Below the pieces are notes generated by a model. It was not told where the DNA came from. It made no database searches and saw nothing but the letters and a program-made list of their open reading frames with translations. Positions 58,121-64,000 of a stretch of 64,000 nt of DNA are shown here, one piece after another. The stretch comes from Pseudomonas sp. S09G 359. GTDB lineage: Bacteria > Pseudomonadota > Gammaproteobacteria > Pseudomonadales > Pseudomonadaceae. The first letter of the stretch is position 1, and every line of letters starts with the position of its first letter. Made by a program: the position numbers and the translations under genes. The stretch spans positions 6,251,501 to 6,315,500 of the forward strand of contig NZ_CP025263.1 of NCBI RefSeq assembly GCF_002843605.1, written 5' to 3'.

Positions 58121-59317
58121 ATGAATACTCTGTTGAAACCCTGGGGCCGCCGCCTGGCGTGGGCCCTGCCGATGATCGCACTGCTGGCTGGCTGCGATGC
58201 GGGCAAAGACGCCGGCAAAGACGCGGCCAAACCGGAGCCGGAAAAACCGCATGCCGTTGCCACTTATGTAAGCGCGCCTTGGGAAGCCCTGCCGGCGGTG
58301 TCCGACAGCGACCTGCTGGCCGGGTTTGAATCCTGGCGCAGTGCCTGCCAACGCCTCAAGGCCGACCCGGTGTGGGGTGCGACCTGCGCAGCAGCAGCCA
58401 CCGTGCCGGGCAATGCCGTGGCCGTGCGCGGCTTTCTCAAGGAGCGCCTGGACGTGTTCGGCCTGCGCTCTGCCGACAACACTCCCAACGGCCTGATCAC
58501 CGGCTACTACGAGCCGGTCTACCCCGGCAGCCTGACCAAAACCGCCAGCGCAAACGTGCCGGTGTACGGCGTGCCGGATGACCTGATCATCGTCAACCTC
58601 GAGAGCATCTACCCCGAACTCAAGGGCAAGCGCCTGCGCGGTCGCCTGGAAGGGCGCGTGCTCAAGCCCTATGACGACGCCAGCGCCATCAACGGCCAAG
58701 GTTCCACCGCCAAGCCGATTGCCTGGCTGACAGACCCGATGGACCTGCAGTTCCTGCAGATCCAGGGCTCGGGCCGGATCCAGCTCAAAGGCGGGCGCCA
58801 ACTGCGTGTCGGGTATGGCGACCAGAACGGCTACCCTTACCGCCCCATCGGCCGCTGGCTGGTGGAGCAAGGCGAGCTGAAGAAAGAAGACGTGACCATG
58901 GGCGCGATCAGCGCCTGGGCCAAGGCCAACCCGCAGCGCATCCCGGAACTGCTGGCAAGCAACCCGAGCTACGTGTTTTTCAGCGCCCGCCCCGACAGCA
59001 ATGAAGGCCCGCGCGGCTCGCTGAACGTGCCACTGACCGCCGGCTACAGCGTAGCGGTGGATCGCAAGGTGATTCCGCTGGGCAGCCTGTTGTGGCTGTC
59101 CACCACCAAACCGGATGGTTCGCCGATCGCCCGGCCGGTCGCGGCGCAGGACACCGGCGGGGCAATCACCGGCGAGGTGCGCGCGGATCTGTTCTGGGGC
59201 ACCGGTGATGCGGCCGGTGAACTGGCCGGGAATATGAAGCAGCAAGGGCAAATCTGGATGTTGTGGCCCAAGGGTGCAGCGCTGCCCCAAGTGCCGGATG
59301 CGCCTGTCGGCACCTGA
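58121..59317 (+). CDS. mltA: Membrane-bound lytic murein transglycosylase A
   Basis: A 398-residue lipoprotein (lipobox MIALLAGCDA) with the MltA domain (GLITGYYEPVYPGSL, LQFLQIQGSGRIQL) and the C-terminal 3D domain with the catalytic aspartate in AAQDTGGAI (Asp344). It cleaves peptidoglycan glycan strands to anhydro-muropeptides at the outer membrane. ATG at 58121; the longer frame lacks a ribosome site. Its promoter is near the divergent cytochrome gene. Confidence 0.94.
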   Translation: MNTLLKPWGRRLAWALPMIALLAGCDAGKDAGKDAAKPEPEKPHAVATYVSAPWEALPAVSDSDLLAGFESWRSACQRLKADPVWGATCAAAATVPGNAVAVRGFLKERLDVFGLRSADNTPNGLITGYYEPVYPGSLTKTASANVPVYGVPDDLIIVNLESIYPELKGKRLRGRLEGRVLKPYDDASAINGQGSTAKPIAWLTDPMDLQFLQIQGSGRIQLKGGRQLRVGYGDQNGYPYRPIGRWLVEQGELKKEDVTMGAISAWAKANPQRIPELLASNPSYVFFSARPDSNEGPRGSLNVPLTAGYSVAVDRKVIPLGSLLWLSTTKPDGSPIARPVAAQDTGGAITGEVRADLFWGTGDAAGELAGNMKQQGQIWMLWPKGAALPQVPDAPVGT

Positions 59318-59328
59318 GGCGCACTTAT

Positions 59329-59533
59329 TGTCCCGAGCGGGCTTGTTGTGCCAAGCGGGCTTGCTGTGCCGAGCGAGCTGTTGTGCCAAGCGGGCTTGCT
59401 GTGGCGAGCGGGCTTGCCCGCGTTGGGTGGCGAAGCCGCCCCTGATTCAGGCGACGCGGTGATCCATTAAAAACCGCAGTGTCGGGTTCGGGGCTGCTAC
59501 GCAGCCCAACGCGGGCAAGCCCGCTCGCCACAT
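59329..59533. repeat. REP pair with a tandem array of half units
   Basis: Five units of about 18 bases (TGTGCCAAGCGGGCTTGC and variants) run from 59329 to about 59418, the last continuing into a full REP head (TTGCCCGCGTTGGG). The inverse arm lies at about 59490-59533. Such stuttering of a REP arm is not seen at the other sites in the window. Confidence 0.85.
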
Positions 59534-59590
59534 ACCCCCTACAGCAAAAAGCACATAACCCTCCTACAACAAAAAGGTCCGTGTCAGGCC

Positions 59591-59977
59591 TTAGATCGAA
59601 ACAAAGAAGAAACTCGCAATCAACGCCATACCCACCGCCCACACCAGCGAGCGCAGGATGGCCCAGTCGGCCAGGTAGCAGATGATGTACAGCAGGCGAC
59701 TGGTCACAAACAGTACGGCCAACACATTGATGGTCACCAGCGACGCCGTACCCGCGATGTGCGCGATAATCACCGCCGCCGCAAATGCCGGGGTCACTTC
59801 AAAGCCATTGAGCTGTGCGCTGTGGGCACGCTTGGCAAAGCCGTCGAGGGTGTCCAGGAAGGCGCGCGGATCGTGGTTCTGCCGGGGGCCGAATTTGCCC
59901 TGGCTGAACTTGGCCACCCCTGTGCACAGGTACGGCAGGAAAATTGCGATCAACACACACCAGAAAGCGACCGTCAT
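59591..59977 (-). CDS. MAPEG family membrane protein
   Basis: A 128-residue protein with four membrane helices and the MAPEG-type NHDPRAFLDTLDGFAKRAHS segment between helices 1 and 2. Eukaryotic relatives are glutathione-dependent eicosanoid enzymes; the role of bacterial members is unclear. AAGGA precedes the start. Single gene. Confidence 0.86.
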   Translation of the reverse strand: MTVAFWCVLIAIFLPYLCTGVAKFSQGKFGPRQNHDPRAFLDTLDGFAKRAHSAQLNGFEVTPAFAAAVIIAHIAGTASLVTINVLAVLFVTSRLLYIICYLADWAILRSLVWAVGMALIASFFFVSI

Positions 59978-60158
59978 GATGAATTCCTTTTTTTGTTTTA
60001 AACAGAAATTAGAGTTTTAACACTAAACCGGTAAAACCGCACTTACCCCCTATGAGCCACGGCACAGCCAAAGGTTCTATCCCTCATGTTGCAACATCGG
60101 GCCGCTGCTGCGGTCCATGCACCCACTAACCAACGCTCCCCACTTCCAAGGACCCCGG

Positions 60159-61418
60159 ATGCTTGAACTTGTCGCCGCCTTCATTTGCCTCACCACGCTG
60201 CTCACCTATGTGAACTTCCGTTTTATCGGCCTGCCACCCACCATTGGTGTGATGGTCACGGCCCTGCTGTTTTCCCTGATCCTGCAAGGCCTGAGCGTGC
60301 TCGGCTACCCGGGCCTTGAGGAACGCATCCAGCAACTGATCGGCCAGATCGACTTCGGCGACCTGCTGATGAACTGGATGCTCTCGTTCCTGTTGTTCGC
60401 CGGCGCCTTGCACGTCAACCTCAACGACCTGCGCAGCTATCGCTGGCCCATCGGCCTGCTGGCGACCTTCGGCGTGCTGATCGCCACGGTGGTGATCGGC
60501 AGCCTGGCGTACTACATCTTTGCCCTGTTTGGCTGGCACGTGAGTTTCCTCTACTGCCTGCTGTTCGGTGCACTGATCTCGCCCACCGACCCGATTGCGG
60601 TGTTGGGCGTGCTGCGTACCGCCAACGCCTCCAAGCCACTGAAGACCACCATCGTCGGCGAGTCGCTGTTCAACGACGGCACTGCGGTGGTGGTGTTTAC
60701 CGTGTTGCTGGGCATTGCGCAGCTGGGTGAAACCCCCACCGTCGGCGCCACGGCCATGCTGTTTGCCCACGAGGCGATTGGCGGCGTGGTGTTCGGCGGG
60801 CTGATCGGCTACTTGGTGTACCTGATGATCAAGAGCATCGAGCAGCACCAGATCGAAGTGATGCTGACCCTTGCCCTGGTCATCGGCGGCTCGGCAATGG
60901 CCACCGAACTGCACGTCTCCGCGCCGATTGCGATGGTGGTGGCGGGGCTGATCATCGGCAACCTGGGGCGCAAGCTGGCAATGAACGACATGACCCGTCG
61001 CTACCTGGACGGTTTCTGGGAATTGCTCGATGACATGCTCAACGCCCTGCTGTTCGCGCTGATCGGCATGGAACTGCTGCTGTTGCCGTTCAACTGGTCT
61101 CACGTGTTCGCGGCCAGTTTGCTGGCGGTGGCGATCCTGCTGTCACGCCTGCTCACGGTGGCCCCGGCGATCCTGTTGCTGCGACGCTGGCGCAGCGTGC
61201 CGCAAGGCACTATCCGCATCCTGACCTGGGGCGGCTTGCGCGGCGGGGTTTCGGTGGCGCTGGCGTTGGCCTTGCCGCTGGGGCCGGAGCGCGACCTGCT
61301 GCTGAGCATCACCTATATCGTGGTGCTGTCATCGATCCTGTTGCAGGGGTTGACCATCGGCAAGCTGGTCAAACGCGTGACCCGGGACGAGCCCCAGGCC
61401 ACGCCTGAGCATCACTGA
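60159..61418 (+). CDS. Na+/H+ antiporter (CPA1 family)
   Basis: The 419-residue protein has about twelve membrane helices and the conserved GALISPTDPIAVLGVLR and GESLFNDGTAVVVF, whose aspartates form the ion-binding site of CPA1 antiporters. It exchanges sodium or potassium for protons. AAGGA precedes the ATG at 60159. Its last seven bases overlap the end of the convergent FNT gene. Confidence 0.92.
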   Translation: MLELVAAFICLTTLLTYVNFRFIGLPPTIGVMVTALLFSLILQGLSVLGYPGLEERIQQLIGQIDFGDLLMNWMLSFLLFAGALHVNLNDLRSYRWPIGLLATFGVLIATVVIGSLAYYIFALFGWHVSFLYCLLFGALISPTDPIAVLGVLRTANASKPLKTTIVGESLFNDGTAVVVFTVLLGIAQLGETPTVGATAMLFAHEAIGGVVFGGLIGYLVYLMIKSIEQHQIEVMLTLALVIGGSAMATELHVSAPIAMVVAGLIIGNLGRKLAMNDMTRRYLDGFWELLDDMLNALLFALIGMELLLLPFNWSHVFAASLLAVAILLSRLLTVAPAILLLRRWRSVPQGTIRILTWGGLRGGVSVALALALPLGPERDLLLSITYIVVLSSILLQGLTIGKLVKRVTRDEPQATPEHH

Positions 61419-62299
61419 TCCTTTTTGATCTGCTGCGGATGCCGTGGGTCCGCAGCCTGCTTGCCCGGCAGGCTGCTTTCACTGCGGATCTGCGCATGGC
61501 TGATCAGCGCAAAGATGAAACTGCCGCCGATGATATTGCCCGCCAGGGTCGGTCCGGCGAACACCAGCCAGAAATCCTTCCACGGCAGCTCGCCGGCAAA
61601 CACCAGGTAAGAGACCTCCGCAGAACCCACGACGATATGGGTGAAGTCCCCCAGCGCCATCAGGTAAGTGATCAGGATGATGATGAACATCTTGGCGCTT
61701 TCCATGGACGGGATCATCCACACCATGGTGGCAATCATCCAGCCGGAAATAATGCCCTTGGCGAACATCTGGCCTGGATCGTTTTCCATGACCTTGCGCC
61801 CGATTTCGAGAAAGGCCATGTCGGTCTTGGTGTCGAAAATCGGCAAGTGCAGCATCACGTAGGCGACCAGCAAAGTGCCGCACAGGTTGCCCACCAGCAC
61901 CACGCTCCACAGCCTTAGCAGCCGCCCGGCGTTGCCCAGGGTCGGCTTGCTCATCACCGGCAGCACGGCGGTCAGGGTGTTTTCGGTGAACAGTTGCTGG
62001 CGCGCCAGGATCACCGCCAAAAAGCCTGCGCAATAGCCGAAGCTGGCGATGACTTTGAAGCCTTCACCGTCCGGCAGGCGTGAATTGAGTAACCCCATGC
62101 CCATCAGCGACAGGCCCATGGTGAGACCGGCGGCCAGCGCCGACCACCACAGTGCCGCCACATTGCGCTCCAGCTCCTGGTCGCCCTGGGTGCGGATGAT
62201 TTCGTGCAGCACCGCCGCACGGGGCGGCTGGTTCTTGTCGACGTCGTGCTGTTCTTCCTGGGACAGGTTGGGGGTCTTGCCGTCTGCTTGCGTAGCCAT
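61412..62299 (-). CDS. Formate/nitrite transporter family protein
   Basis: A 295-residue protein of the FNT channel family with six to seven membrane helices after a 60-residue hydrophilic N-terminal extension. The signature elements include the half helices around VVGSAEVSYLVFAGELPW and FAGPTLAGNIIGGSFIFAL. The substrate could be formate, nitrite or another weak acid; no metabolic neighbour helps. Convergent and overlapping with the antiporter gene. Confidence 0.9.
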   Translation of the reverse strand: MATQADGKTPNLSQEEQHDVDKNQPPRAAVLHEIIRTQGDQELERNVAALWWSALAAGLTMGLSLMGMGLLNSRLPDGEGFKVIASFGYCAGFLAVILARQQLFTENTLTAVLPVMSKPTLGNAGRLLRLWSVVLVGNLCGTLLVAYVMLHLPIFDTKTDMAFLEIGRKVMENDPGQMFAKGIISGWMIATMVWMIPSMESAKMFIIILITYLMALGDFTHIVVGSAEVSYLVFAGELPWKDFWLVFAGPTLAGNIIGGSFIFALISHAQIRSESSLPGKQAADPRHPQQIKKDQ

Positions 62300-62376
62300 G
62301 GTGATACCTGAACGAGGGGGCGGTGTTCAGGTACGACCTATGGCCAATCAAGAGCGTTCACTGGTCCGACGCAGGA

Positions 62377-62781
62377 TTACTCCTGAATGCCGTCTTCCTG
62401 GAACTGGTCCTTCACGTATTTGATCTCGGTGCGGCCGTGGGGCGCCGGCAAACCGTCTTCGCCCAGGTTGACGAAGACCATTTTTTCCACGGTGAGGATG
62501 CTTTTACGCGTGATCTTGTTGCGCACTTCACAGGTCAGGGTGATGGAGGTGCGGCCGAACTCGGTGGCGGTGATGCCCAGCTCGATGATGTCGCCCTGGC
62601 GCGAGGCGCTGACGAAGTTGATTTCGGAGATGTATTTGGTCACCACGCGCTGGTTGCCCAGTTGGACAATCGCGTAGATCGCCGCTTCTTCGTCGATCCA
62701 GCGCAGCAGGCTGCCGCCGAACAGGGTGCCGTTGGGGTTGAGGTCTTCGGGTTTTACCCATTTGCGGGTGTGGAAGTTCAT
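62377..62781 (-). CDS. Acyl-CoA thioesterase (YciA-like hotdog fold)
   Basis: A 134-residue cytoplasmic hotdog enzyme with NPNGTLFGGSLLRWIDEEAA, the conserved Asn/Gly and Asp/Glu region of YciA-type thioesterases. TTGGAG precedes the ATG at 62781 (MNFHTRKWVK); the frame to 62883 is unsupported. It hydrolyses acyl-CoAs; chain preference unknown. Divergent from ahcY. Confidence 0.88.
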   Translation of the reverse strand: MNFHTRKWVKPEDLNPNGTLFGGSLLRWIDEEAAIYAIVQLGNQRVVTKYISEINFVSASRQGDIIELGITATEFGRTSITLTCEVRNKITRKSILTVEKMVFVNLGEDGLPAPHGRTEIKYVKDQFQEDGIQE

Positions 62782-62900
62782 GGTCACTCCAAAGCGTCTT
62801 GCCGAATGATGGGCGACATCATGGCAGAGCGAGGGCCCAAGCTCTATGCGCCATTGCCTATCAAGCCGATGAGCGATCTTCATCTCACCGACAGAAAGGC

Positions 62901-62929
62901 TTGGGAAGTCGGGCGCACACGGCTATAAT
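62901..62929 (+). promoter_or_regulatory. Sigma-70 promoter of ahcY
   Basis: TTGGGA (62901-62906) and TATAAT (62924-62929) are separated by exactly 17 bases. Transcription should begin near 62936, about 45 bases before the riboswitch. Confidence 0.8.
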
Positions 62930-62962
62930 CGCCCCCGTTTCAAAACGGTCATCTTCAATTGA

Positions 62963-64000
<1,038 letters not shown>

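Overview
The window is chromosomal DNA from a Pseudomonas of the P. fluorescens group. The gene order and protein sequences match the Pseudomonas choline, carnitine and glycine betaine catabolic region, followed by the tkt-epd-pgk-fba and metK-ahcY region. Coding GC is high, and nearly every gap holds a REP palindrome of the kinds common in P. fluorescens (GGGGGCTTGCCCCC and GCGGGCTTGCTCGC types). No tRNA, rRNA, CRISPR array, transposase or prophage gene was seen. Coordinates are approximate to a few bases only where a start codon is ambiguous; those cases are stated.

Region 1 (1-7284, minus strand) is the dimethylglycine operon: a dipeptidase, a DUF5943 protein, dgcA, dgcB, etfA-like and a cut etfB-like gene. 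Region 2 (7503-10247) is a small accessory patch: an LprI-like protein, a DUF3010 protein, a secreted protein of unknown function, and an AAA ATPase with an AT-rich palindromic promoter. Region 3 (10249-16601) is carnitine catabolism: cdhR, caiX-cdhC-cdhA-cdhB, a small unknown gene and gbdR. Region 4 (17112-28704) holds sdaB, the choline/betaine ABC transporter cbcXWV, betT, and betI-betB-betA. Together these genes import choline or carnitine, convert them to glycine betaine, then dimethylglycine, sarcosine, glycine and serine (the first betaine demethylation, gbcAB, lies outside), and SdaB converts serine to pyruvate. GbdR, CdhR and BetI are the local regulators. Two pairs of 21-bp direct repeats, upstream of caiX and cbcX, look like AraC-family operators.

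Region 5 (28911-45664) is mixed: a second-type TldD/PmbA pair, an RhlA homologue without rhlB next to a DHA2 exporter, dbpA, a HI0933-type flavoprotein, a YccS-like protein, a periplasmic binding protein, elaA, a threefold tandem duplication between elaA and the convergent HTH gene, a YgjP-like metallopeptidase, a REC-PAS-GGDEF-EAL protein, an orphan terminator that may mark a small RNA, and a PL7 alginate lyase. Region 6 (45884-52278, minus) is central carbon metabolism: tkt, epd, pgk, a lipoprotein, mliC-like and fba.

Region 7 (52437-64000) contains an ArsR-methyltransferase fusion regulator with a strong inverted-repeat operator, in an operon with metK; then ligB, a cytochrome c', mltA, MAPEG, a Na+/H+ antiporter, an FNT channel and a thioesterase. 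It ends with ahcY, preceded by a sigma-70 promoter and an S-adenosylhomocysteine riboswitch. The SAM cycle here therefore appears to be controlled both by a protein (metK) and by an RNA sensor (ahcY).
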